Positions 1 through 7,335 of a stretch of 35,574 nucleotides of DNA are shown one piece after another. The DNA is from Fimbriimonas sp. (GTDB lineage: Bacteria; Armatimonadota; Fimbriimonadia; Fimbriimonadales; Fimbriimonadaceae), in the NCBI GenBank assembly GCA_031292555.1, contig JARLGV010000094.1:1-35574 (forward strand), written 5' to 3'. The translations under genes were made by a program, and so were the position numbers. Every line of letters starts with the position of its first letter. The stretch's first letter is position 1. The notes below the pieces were generated by a model. It worked only from the letters and a program-made list of their open reading frames with translations. It made no database searches and was not told the DNA's origin.

Positions 1-122
1 AACACCACGTACGGCATCGGTCGACTGCCGATTACCGAGGTGAACAAATCGATCTCTTCGGCACGCCCGACAAACTGACGGCCACGCTCAGCCCTGATCC
101 GGTCTTCCAATCGCCCTGACAA
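1..122 (-). CDS. N-terminus of an AfsR/LuxR-type ATPase regulator (partial)
   Basis: The reverse strand is open from a TTG codon at 122-120 to the left edge and encodes 40 residues with the pattern RGRQFVGRAEEIDLF followed by PMPYVV. An RGRxFVGRxxE block just ahead of a short hydrophobic beta strand is the usual start of the STAND/AAA-type ATPase module of large AfsR/LuxR-like regulators; the Walker A motif would lie just outside the window. The start is chosen because a GGAGG ribosome-binding site lies at 135-131, 8 nt upstream of the TTG. An in-frame ATG at 212-210 would add 30 residues but has no comparable site. The gene is divergent from tetR. Target genes and signal cannot be judged from this fragment. 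Confidence 0.65.
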   Translation of the reverse strand, partial: MSGRLEDRIRAERGRQFVGRAEEIDLFTSVIGSRPMPYVV

Positions 123-315
123 TCGACTAACCTCCGAGGCGAGTTTACGACAGTACGGCCTCTTTCGGTGAACCGGACCGTTGACCTGCGCTAGCGACCT
201 CGCCTCGACCATCTTCTACTGCCCTTGCGGGAGTACCGGCCTCGGTCAGAACATGTCCTTCGCATTAATATTCGGTAAAGAACTTAGAGGAACGCCAGGT
301 TAAGAGGATTCTTTT

Positions 316-333
316 CTGGAATGGTCGTTCCAG
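316..333. promoter_or_regulatory. Palindromic TetR operator candidate
   Basis: The 18-bp element CTGGAATGGTCGTTCCAG is an inverted repeat with arms CTGGAA/TTCCAG and one mismatch in the inner pair. Many TetR-family operators have this form (GGAAYGnnCGTTCC). It ends 8 bp before the -10-like hexamer of tetR, so a bound dimer would cover the -35 region and give autorepression. Its assignment to the adjacent TetR protein is an inference from position. Confidence 0.55.
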
Positions 334-338
334 TAATG

Positions 339-347
339 TGCTAGCAT
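339..347 (+). promoter_or_regulatory. Extended -10 element of tetR
   Basis: TGCTAGCAT matches an extended -10 (TG, one base, then TAGCAT against TATAAT, 4 of 6). No good -35 is seen, as expected for an extended -10 promoter. Transcription would begin at about 354-357, at or next to the TTG start of tetR, which has no Shine-Dalgarno; a leaderless message is therefore possible. Confidence 0.4.
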
Positions 348-356
348 GGATCTTCG

Positions 357-935
357 TTGGGACGACATCGACAATTCGACAGGGACGAAGTACTCGATCT
401 CGCAACAAGAGTGTTCACCGAAAAGGGGTTCGAGGCGACCTCGATTCAAGAGCTCATCGATGCGATGGGCATTAATCGTGCCAGCCTGTATGACACTTTT
501 GGGGACAAAGAGGCACTCTTTCTCGAGGTATTGGATCGGTACGACGAGATGCTCTTCGTCGAGTTGGAGACCTGCCTTGCCGAGTACGAATCGAAGATAG
601 ACGGATTGCGCGAGTGGTTCTACCGAGTGGTCGAACAAGGCGCTAACCGACTGCATCCCGGGTGCTTGATGGTGAATTCGACCATCGAACGGGCTCTTCG
701 GGACGAACACTGCGCGGCCAGGGCGGCCAAGAACTTCCGACGGAGTGAAGAAACCTATTACGAAGCTCTCGTAGAAGCACAAAGAGGCGGACAGATCTCA
801 CCGGACCGCGATCTCCGTGCTCTCGCCCGATTCATCGCCGGAACGATCCGGGGCCTGCGAGTCGCCGCAAAGGCGACCAGCGACTATCAGACCCTAAAGG
901 ATATTGCCGACATCGCCTTGAGCAACATCCGATGA
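357..935 (+). CDS. TetR-family transcriptional repressor
   Basis: The 192-residue product has the length of TetR regulators. The N-terminal helix-turn-helix spans about residues 8-50: RDEVLDLATRVF, then GFEATSIQELIDAMGINRASLYDTFGDK split over helices 2-4, ending with the family mark LYDTFGDKEALF. The C-terminal ligand-binding half carries an HPGCLMVN block near residue 101, a Cys-containing motif seen in many NemR/AcuR-like members, so a reactive electrophile or drug as inducer is possible but unproven. The TTG at 357 is the only start after an in-frame stop at 342; it gives the family-typical MGRxRQFDRDEVL beginning. It precedes the RND permease on the same strand by 77 nt and probably represses both itself and the pump through the palindrome at 316-333. 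Confidence 0.9.
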   Translation: MGRHRQFDRDEVLDLATRVFTEKGFEATSIQELIDAMGINRASLYDTFGDKEALFLEVLDRYDEMLFVELETCLAEYESKIDGLREWFYRVVEQGANRLHPGCLMVNSTIERALRDEHCAARAAKNFRRSEETYYEALVEAQRGGQISPDRDLRALARFIAGTIRGLRVAAKATSDYQTLKDIADIALSNIR

Positions 936-988
936 ACCTAGACTCAATCCTCCATTCATGCGGCACGCCCGTTCGCGCCGTCCACCAA

Positions 989-1003
989 ACCTCCGACGGA
1001 GGT
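989..1003 (+). promoter_or_regulatory. Hairpin enclosing the ribosome-binding site of the RND permease
   Basis: ACCTCC GAC GGAGGT forms a perfect 6-bp stem with a 3-nt loop. Its 3' arm is the GGAGG Shine-Dalgarno of the downstream permease, which starts at 1013, 10 nt after the arm. The ribosome-binding site is thus self-paired in the mRNA, which could hold pump translation low or couple it to ribosomes leaving tetR. The function is inferred; the palindrome is directly visible. Confidence 0.5.
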
Positions 1004-1012
1004 ATCCGATAG

Positions 1013-4000
1013 ATGTGGATCGTACGCCTTGCCCTCCGGCGACAATACACCTTTATCGTAATGGCGCTCCTCATCCTGGTGATGGGCGGCTTCACGATTT
1101 CGAAGACACCCACTGACGTCTTCCCCGCCATCAACATTCCAGTCGTCACGGTCATCTGGTCCTATAACGGATTCTCGCCTGACGATATGGCGAAACGGAT
1201 CTGCACGATCAGCGAGCGCGCTGCAACAACGACCGTGTCGGATATCGAACACATCGAGTCGCAGTCGATGCCCGGAATCAGCGTCATCAAGTTCTATTTC
1301 CAGCCCTCGGCGAAAGTGGAGGTCGGAGTCGCTCAGTTGACTTCGATTATGCAGACGCTGCTGCGCGCCTTCCCCTTGGGCACGACTCCCCCGTTGATTA
1401 TCCAGTCGAGCGCGTCAAGCGTCCCGATCCTTCAATTGGGCCTCGGCGGCAAGGGCATGTCCGAAAGCCAGCTTTATGACGCAGGCGTCAACTTTGTTCG
1501 GACCCAGCTGGCAACCATCCAGGGAGCGGCGATCGCGACGCCCTACGGAGGAAAACCGCGCCAGATCATGGTCGACCTGGACATTCCGGCCCTCCAATCG
1601 AAGGGGCTTTCACCAATGGATGTGAGCAACGCTATTACGTTGCAGAACCTGATTCTCCCAAGCGGAACCGAAAAGATTGGAACCCGTGAATACAATGTAT
1701 TCCTGAACGGTAGCCCCGACGCCGTCGAGGCGCTCAACAACCTGCCCATCAAAGCGGTAAACGGGAACATGGTCTACATCCGAGATGTGGCCCACGTTCA
1801 CGACGGCTTCGCCGTTCAGGGGAACATCGTTCGTTCGAATGGCTCTCGTTCCAGTCTCTTAACAGTTCTGAAGAGCGGGGACGCGTCGACACTCAGCGTT
1901 GTTGACCGAGTGAAGAAGGCCCTTCCCAAGCTCATGACGACGCTGCCTCCGAACATGACGGTGACTCCGCTCTTCGACCAGTCGATCTTTGTTCGCTCCG
2001 CCGTAGAGGGGGTCGTCCGTGAAGCGGCGATCGCCGCGTGCCTCACTGCCGCGATGATCCTCGTCTTCTTGGGTAGCTGGCGAAGCACCCTGATCGTCGC
2101 GGTCTCCATTCCCCTTGCAATCTTGACGTCGATTGTCTGCCTAGGCTTCTTGGGTCAAACGATGAACACGATGACGCTCGGAGGGCTCGCCCTCGCCGTC
2201 GGAATACTCGTCGACGACGCAACCGTAACCATCGAAAACATCCACCTGAACATCAGCCAGGGCAAGAGCCTGACCAAGGCGATTCTGGACGGCGCCCAAC
2301 AAATTGCGGCCCCTACTTTCGTCGCAACGATCTCGATCTGTATCGTCTTTGTTTCGGTCGTCTTCCTCACCGGTCCGGCCAAGTTCCTGTTTACGCCGCT
2401 TGCGATGGCGGTCGTCTTTGCGATGCTCGCCTCCTATCTTCTCTCGCGAACGCTGGTGCCGGTCATGGTCAAGCTGATGCTCGGAAAGGAGATGGAGATG
2501 TACATGGACGACCACGGCCATGGCGCCTCCAATATCAAAGACCCGTTCTACCGATTCCACCAAGCGTTCAACCTGCGGTTCGATTGGTTCAGGAGCCGAT
2601 ACGTGGCACTGCTGAGCAGTTGTCTCCAAAATCGGGGGCGGACCCTTCTGCTGTTCAGCCTGCTGTTCCTATCGGGCGCGATCCTGATCCCGCTTGTCGG
2701 GCAAGACTTCTTCCCCTCCGTGGATGCCGGCCAATTCCGTCTGCACGTAAGGGCGCCAGCGGGGACGCGCATTGAAGAAACGGCCAGATTGTTTGAGAAC
2801 GTCGAGGAGACGATAAGGCAGACGATTCCCGCCCGCGAGTTGAACATGACTCTCGACAACATCGGGCTTCCGGTGGGCGGCATCAACTTGGCGTATAGCG
2901 ACAGCGCAACGATCGGCTCCGCCGATGGCGAGATCCTTGTTCAGCTCAAGGAAGGTCATGGTTCGACCCCGGAGTACGTTGCCAAACTACGCAGGATCTT
3001 CCGGCACAAGTATCCAGACCTGACGTTCTTCTTCCAGCCCGCCGACATCGTCAACCAGATCCTCAACTACGGTCTTCCCGCGCCAATCGACGTGCAGGTG
3101 GTTGGACGGTCACCCAAGAACTACGACGTCGCGGTCGCGATCGCCAACGACGTCCGCAAAATCCCCGGCGCAGTCGACGTTCACGTGCACCAGGTTTTGG
3201 ACACACCCTCCATCAACGTCACCGTTGATCGCGATCGAGCCCAAGATGTTGGGTTGGCGGAGCGGGATGTGGCCAATAACCTGCTTGTGTCATTAAGTTC
3301 CAGCGGCCAGGCATCGCCGAACTTCTGGCTCGATCCGAAGAATGGCGTCAGCTACCCGATCGCCGTCCAAACCCCGCAGTACAAGATGGACTCCATTGGA
3401 GCCCTTCAGGACACCCCGATCAACTCAGCAAACGGCGCGGCGGCCCCCCAGCTATTGAGCAACTTGGCAACATTGAGCCGAGGCAAGAGCAACCAGCTCA
3501 TCAACCACTACAACGTCCAAACGGTGTTCGACGTTTATGCGAACGTCCAGAACCGGGATCTTGGAAGTGTTGCCCGGGACATCAATCGGGTCCTCGCCAA
3601 GTATGAGGCTCACCTGCCCCGAGGTTCGAGTCTCGCGGTGCGCGGCCAAGTGCAGAGCATGAACGAGTCGTTTGTCGGGCTCGGAACCGGCATCGTGTTC
3701 GCAATCCTGCTCGTGTACCTTCTCCTAGTCGTCAACTTCCAGAGTTGGGTCGACCCGTTCATCATCATCATGGCGCTACCGGGTGCATTAAGCGGGATTC
3801 TCTGGACCCTATTCGGAACGCACACGACGTTCAGCGTTCCTTCCCTGATGGGAACGATCATGTGCATCGGTGTCGCCACCGCGAACAGCATCTTGATCGT
3901 CACGTTCGCCAACGACCGGCGACAAGAGGGCGCCAGCGCGACCGAGGCGGCCCTTGCGGCCGGATACACGCGGCTGCGCCCCGTCTTGATGACCGCCTTG

Positions 4001-4216
4001 GCGATGATCGTGGGCATGTTGCCGATGGCGCTTGGACTCGGAGAAGGCGGCGAACAGAACGCTCCCCTCGGTCGAGCCGTTATCGGCGGCCTTGCGATCG
4101 CCACCTTTACGACCCTGCTATTCGTTCCGGTTGTCTACAGCCGGCTTCGCAGCAAGCAGGAGAAGCCGATGAGCGAGGAAGACATAGCCCTCCTTGCCGA
4201 GCCGACGCCCGCATAG
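1013..4216 (+). CDS. RND multidrug efflux permease (AcrB/HAE1 type)
   Basis: At 1067 residues this matches inner-membrane RND drug pumps, which trimerise and drive export by proton antiport. The N-terminus has TM1 (about residues 10-28) followed by the conserved PTDVFPAINIPVV segment. TM4 carries GGLALAVGILVDDATVTIEN with the paired aspartates D401/D402 of the proton relay. The two-fold repeat is evident: the second half begins again near residue 540 (LLLFSLLFLSGAILIPLVG). TM10 reads GVATANSILIVTFAND, so the lysine that AcrB has at position 940 is Ala957 here; this variant occurs in a recognised branch of the family. The start ATG lies 10 nt from a GGAGG site. It is followed after 17 nt by the adaptor and then the outer-membrane channel. 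Substrates cannot be read from the sequence. Confidence 0.93.
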   Translation: MWIVRLALRRQYTFIVMALLILVMGGFTISKTPTDVFPAINIPVVTVIWSYNGFSPDDMAKRICTISERAATTTVSDIEHIESQSMPGISVIKFYFQPSAKVEVGVAQLTSIMQTLLRAFPLGTTPPLIIQSSASSVPILQLGLGGKGMSESQLYDAGVNFVRTQLATIQGAAIATPYGGKPRQIMVDLDIPALQSKGLSPMDVSNAITLQNLILPSGTEKIGTREYNVFLNGSPDAVEALNNLPIKAVNGNMVYIRDVAHVHDGFAVQGNIVRSNGSRSSLLTVLKSGDASTLSVVDRVKKALPKLMTTLPPNMTVTPLFDQSIFVRSAVEGVVREAAIAACLTAAMILVFLGSWRSTLIVAVSIPLAILTSIVCLGFLGQTMNTMTLGGLALAVGILVDDATVTIENIHLNISQGKSLTKAILDGAQQIAAPTFVATISICIVFVSVVFLTGPAKFLFTPLAMAVVFAMLASYLLSRTLVPVMVKLMLGKEMEMYMDDHGHGASNIKDPFYRFHQAFNLRFDWFRSRYVALLSSCLQNRGRTLLLFSLLFLSGAILIPLVGQDFFPSVDAGQFRLHVRAPAGTRIEETARLFENVEETIRQTIPARELNMTLDNIGLPVGGINLAYSDSATIGSADGEILVQLKEGHGSTPEYVAKLRRIFRHKYPDLTFFFQPADIVNQILNYGLPAPIDVQVVGRSPKNYDVAVAIANDVRKIPGAVDVHVHQVLDTPSINVTVDRDRAQDVGLAERDVANNLLVSLSSSGQASPNFWLDPKNGVSYPIAVQTPQYKMDSIGALQDTPINSANGAAAPQLLSNLATLSRGKSNQLINHYNVQTVFDVYANVQNRDLGSVARDINRVLAKYEAHLPRGSSLAVRGQVQSMNESFVGLGTGIVFAILLVYLLLVVNFQSWVDPFIIIMALPGALSGILWTLFGTHTTFSVPSLMGTIMCIGVATANSILIVTFANDRRQEGASATEAALAAGYTRLRPVLMTALAMIVGMLPMALGLGEGGEQNAPLGRAVIGGLAIATFTTLLFVPVVYSRLRSKQEKPMSEEDIALLAEPTPA

Positions 4217-4233
4217 AAGAGAGAGAAACAAGC

Positions 4234-5877
4234 ATGGAAACCAAAGAACCCAATCCGAATCCGCAAGTCGACGCAAAATCGCCCGGTCGAACCATATCGG
4301 TCGTTGGCGCGTTGGCCCTGGGAACCCTGCTCGTAGGCGGAATCATGCCGAGGCTACAGCAGTCGAAGAACCTCGCCGAAGACACGAAGGACATCAACGG
4401 CTCCGTCCGTGAGGTGAACGTCGTTTCGCCACATCTCCAAATTGCCGATGCCCTGCAACTGCCCAGCAACATCCGAGCGCTCGAAGAGACACTCATCTAC
4501 GCGAGGACAAGCGGATATCTGACGAGGAGGTACGTCGATATCGGATCTCGCGTGCTAAAGGGCCAGGTGCTCGCCGAGGTCCAATCGCCGGACGTAGACC
4601 AGCAGGCATTCCAAGCGCGGGCCGATCAGGCGAAAGCGGTGGCCACGGTGGGCCAATCGGAAGCTGATGTTCAGAACAAACAAGCCGGTGTCCAAGAGAT
4701 GGAAGCTCAGGTCGCCCGGGCGAGGGCAGGTATCGAACAGGCCAGAGCCCTGCTCGCGGGGTCGATTTCTCGCCTCTCCCAGACCAAGTCTGCACTAGCC
4801 GCCGCATCCGCGAAGGTTGCCCAGACACGTCAGGCGCTCGCCGTTCAGCGGGCCAGTCTGAAACAGACGGAAGCCCAGCGCGATCTTGCCGAAACGACTG
4901 CCAAGCGGTATCGAAGCATGCTGCAACAAGGGTTTGTCGCGCAACAGGATGCCGACCAAGCCGAAGCGACGCTGAAAACGACGAGCGCCGCCGTCGAGTC
5001 ATCTCGAGCATCGATCGGAGCCGCCCAAGCGGACGTCGATGCCGCCCTTCAAGACGTCGAATCCGGGAAGGCGGTAGTCAGCACGGCGGAAGCTGATGTT
5101 CGATCGAGCCGAGAGAACGTGAGCGCGGCCCAAGCTGCATATACGTCGGCTGTGGCAAACGTAAGCGCCGCCAAGGCAAATGTCGGCGCAAGCCGTGCAA
5201 ACGTGGTCGCCAGCGTTGCTCAAGTCCGATCGAATCAGGCAAACACTGAGAGGTTCTCGGTCCTCCAGGGCTTCTCGAAGATCGTCGCGCCGTTCGACGG
5301 CGTCATCACGCTTCGAAACGCGGACGTGGGATCCCTTGTCACGCCCGGCGATTCGACGAACACGAAATTGGCCCTGTTCAGCATGGCCCGGGTCGACACG
5401 TTACGCATCCAGGTTGGCGTGCCCCAAACCTATTTCCAGTCGGTGAAGCCCGGCACAAAAGTCACGATCCTCGTTCGCGAGCTTCCTGGCCGAAAGTTCG
5501 AGGGATCCGTGTTTCAGAACGCCGGCGCAATCGACCCGGCGACCCGAACGATGCTCACTGAAGTCCGAGTGAAGAACCTGGGGAACCTTATGGTGCCCGG
5601 CATGTACGCTCGAGTCCAGTTTGCGGTTGACGGTACTGCCCAGGCGATCCGTATTCCTTCCAACACCTTGACCATCGACGCATCCGGCACCAGGGTCGAC
5701 GTAGTCGGGCCGGACAACAAGTTGAGATTCGTGCCGATAAAGCTGGGCCGGGATTTTGGAACCGAGGTCGAGGTCACGAGCGGCCTCGCCGGCAACGAGA
5801 AGCTGGTTAGCAACCCGACGGACGACCTGAAGGATGGCCAGGAGGTGAAGATTCTGGCATCCAAGGAGGCAAAGTGA
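4234..5877 (+). CDS. RND periplasmic adaptor (membrane fusion protein)
   Basis: This 547-residue HlyD/AcrA-type adaptor would bridge the RND permease and the TolC-like channel. One N-terminal membrane anchor covers about residues 20-40. The lipoyl/biotinyl-like domain is split in the usual way: first half SGYLTRRYVDIGSRVLKGQV (about 90-110), second half APFDGVITLRNADVGSLVTP (about 350-370). Between them lies an Ala/Gln-rich coiled-coil hairpin: arm one about 117-225, tip RYRSMLQQGFVAQQDAD, arm two about 238-337. Each arm is near 100 residues, several-fold longer than in AcrA, which explains the long protein. Beta-barrel and membrane-proximal domains follow. Start: ATG at 4234, after a purine-rich GAAGAGAGAG. 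The open frame continues upstream to 3745 but that part overlaps the permease and is not real. The stop overlaps the next start by 4 nt. Confidence 0.92.
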   Translation: METKEPNPNPQVDAKSPGRTISVVGALALGTLLVGGIMPRLQQSKNLAEDTKDINGSVREVNVVSPHLQIADALQLPSNIRALEETLIYARTSGYLTRRYVDIGSRVLKGQVLAEVQSPDVDQQAFQARADQAKAVATVGQSEADVQNKQAGVQEMEAQVARARAGIEQARALLAGSISRLSQTKSALAAASAKVAQTRQALAVQRASLKQTEAQRDLAETTAKRYRSMLQQGFVAQQDADQAEATLKTTSAAVESSRASIGAAQADVDAALQDVESGKAVVSTAEADVRSSRENVSAAQAAYTSAVANVSAAKANVGASRANVVASVAQVRSNQANTERFSVLQGFSKIVAPFDGVITLRNADVGSLVTPGDSTNTKLALFSMARVDTLRIQVGVPQTYFQSVKPGTKVTILVRELPGRKFEGSVFQNAGAIDPATRTMLTEVRVKNLGNLMVPGMYARVQFAVDGTAQAIRIPSNTLTIDASGTRVDVVGPDNKLRFVPIKLGRDFGTEVEVTSGLAGNEKLVSNPTDDLKDGQEVKILASKEAK

Positions 5878-7238
5878 CCGGTCGAGGGATATCGCTCATC
5901 GCCGTCGTATGCTTGGCCGGTGTCGCTGGCGCGCAAACCAAGGCGCCGCCACCCAATGCCAAGGACATGCCCATCCCGTCGCGGCCCACTCTCCCGCAAG
6001 GCGGTGCAGACCAAGGATTGGCTGACCGGACGCTATCGGCGCCTGAGGCAGTCAAAATCGCGCTCGCCAAGCAGCCCACGCTCGAATCGGTTCGCCAAGC
6101 AGTTAAGTATGCGGAAGGTCGGACACGTCAGTTGAGAGCCAAGCTGGTTCCCCAACTCACGATCGGAGGCAGCTACTACAGCTCTCGGTTCATGGGTGAC
6201 GAGCCAAGCCGCCTCGAACTGGCGGTGATCAACGGCTATGCCGCTAACGCATCACTCACCCAGTTGATCTTCGACTCTCACCATGCCTCAGATCTCGTGC
6301 GTCAGTCGGACGCACTGAAGCAGGTGGCCCTCCAGGACCTCGCCCGAGCCAAAGCCGACCTGGCCCTCCAAGTGTTCGCCGGTTACTACCTCGTGGGCGA
6401 AGCCCGCGACCTGGTGCAGGTGAACGAACGAAACGTCACCAACCGCGAGTCGCAACTCGAGCTGGCGCGATCTCGATTCAGCTCCGGTCTCGGCGGACCC
6501 GTCGACGTCCTTACTGCCCAAACCGCGAAGGGGGACGCTATCGTTTCGCTCATTCAGGCACGGAGCACCGAAGACGCCGCCCGTACGTCGCTCCTTCAGA
6601 CATTGGGGCTTGACCCGCAGACTCCGATCCATTTCAGCGACGAGGCGGCCAGTCCCGTCGTCGTCGACGATTATGATGGATTCGTCGCGTCGGCTCTCGC
6701 GAAGCGGCCGGAGATCCGGCGAGCGCAAGCCTCGATCGACGCCGCCCACTACGGGGCTCGCGCCGCCCGATCGACAACGACGCCCACCCTATCCAGCAGT
6801 TTTGGCGTCACTTCCTCCGATCCTGGATTCCCGGGTGGAGGAGGATCGTACGGTGTCGGACTCATTCTCTCGGTGCCGATCTATGACGGCGGGTTTACCG
6901 CCGGGGCGATCAAGGAAGCGGAAGCAACCCTGAAGTCTGCTCAAGCCGATCTTGCCACTGCCCAATTGCAGGTCCGAACGGACGTCTCCCAAGCCTACTT
7001 GGCCGTGAAGGCGAGCGAGCAACAAGCGAGCATCGCTAAAGTCAACGTAGACAATGCTCGAGAGGCTCTGCGGATTGCCGAAGGACGCTATAAGTCAGGC
7101 GTGGGGCTGTTTCTCGACATCATAAACGCTCAAGCCGCTTTGCTGGGAGCCGAAACGACGGCGGCCAGCGCTGCCGCCGAAGTCTCGCGCCAGCGCGTGA
7201 CTCTCGAAAGGGCGGCCGGCCTGCTCGAAACGCCATAG
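5874..7238 (+). CDS. TolC-like outer-membrane efflux protein
   Basis: The 454-residue product begins with a signal peptide (RGISLIAVVCLAGVAGAQ) and then shows the duplicated outer-membrane efflux protein (OEP) architecture. Helical repeats include SAPEAVKIALAKQPTLESVRQ in the first half and ALAKRPEIRRAQASIDAAHY in the second. Strand segments such as SSSFGVTSSDPGF and YGVGLILSVPIYDGG precede the last long helices. This family trimerises into a beta-barrel with a periplasmic alpha-tunnel that docks on the adaptor hairpin. The GTG start overlaps the adaptor stop (GTGA), so translation is probably coupled. It is the last gene of the efflux operon. Confidence 0.9.
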   Translation: MTGRGISLIAVVCLAGVAGAQTKAPPPNAKDMPIPSRPTLPQGGADQGLADRTLSAPEAVKIALAKQPTLESVRQAVKYAEGRTRQLRAKLVPQLTIGGSYYSSRFMGDEPSRLELAVINGYAANASLTQLIFDSHHASDLVRQSDALKQVALQDLARAKADLALQVFAGYYLVGEARDLVQVNERNVTNRESQLELARSRFSSGLGGPVDVLTAQTAKGDAIVSLIQARSTEDAARTSLLQTLGLDPQTPIHFSDEAASPVVVDDYDGFVASALAKRPEIRRAQASIDAAHYGARAARSTTTPTLSSSFGVTSSDPGFPGGGGSYGVGLILSVPIYDGGFTAGAIKEAEATLKSAQADLATAQLQVRTDVSQAYLAVKASEQQASIAKVNVDNAREALRIAEGRYKSGVGLFLDIINAQAALLGAETTAASAAAEVSRQRVTLERAAGLLETP

Positions 7239-7252
7239 TCGAGCTTCCGCCA

Positions 7253-7300
7253 CCGTCTTGGGCTGAGCGACGCTGACTCCTCAAGTTCAACCCAAGACGG
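7253..7300. repeat. 10-bp inverted repeat between the efflux operon and ppc
   Basis: CCGTCTTGGG at 7253-7262 is exactly complementary to CCCAAGACGG at 7291-7300, with 28 nt between; the spacer has its own short AGCG/CGCT pairing. There is no T-run after it, so it is not a classical intrinsic terminator. It may be a Rho-independent-like end of the efflux transcript, a Rho-protection hairpin or a protein-binding site before ppc. Confidence 0.45.
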
Positions 7301-7322
7301 ACGCTCCGCAATCCTCTTAGGG

Positions 7323-7328
7323 TGTAAT
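7323..7328 (+). promoter_or_regulatory. -10-like hexamer immediately before ppc
   Basis: TGTAAT matches TATAAT at 5 of 6 positions and ends 7 nt before the ppc ATG, so transcription would start about at the first codon. No clear -35 is visible. Part of a pattern seen before several starts in this window. Confidence 0.3.
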
Positions 7329-7335
7329 AGCTGCC

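Larger units (their letters stand above)
123..356. other. Divergent intergenic region before tetR
   Basis: This 234-nt stretch separates the leftward ATPase gene from the rightward tetR. It contains the GGAGG site of the ATPase gene (131-135), an A+T-rich section around 258-320, a near-palindrome at 316-333 and a -10-like element at 342-347. No further gene is supported; the longer frames across it lack codon bias and a ribosome-binding site. Confidence 0.5.

Noticed and set aside
3-119. Plus-strand frames ending at 78 and 119 as the tail of an upstream gene
   Set aside because: The minus strand of the same region encodes a recognisable ATPase N-terminus with a good ribosome-binding site.
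3745-4233. N-terminal extension of the adaptor frame
   Set aside because: It lies inside the permease gene in another frame, is very rich in Arg, and the real signal anchor and ribosome-binding site are at 4234.
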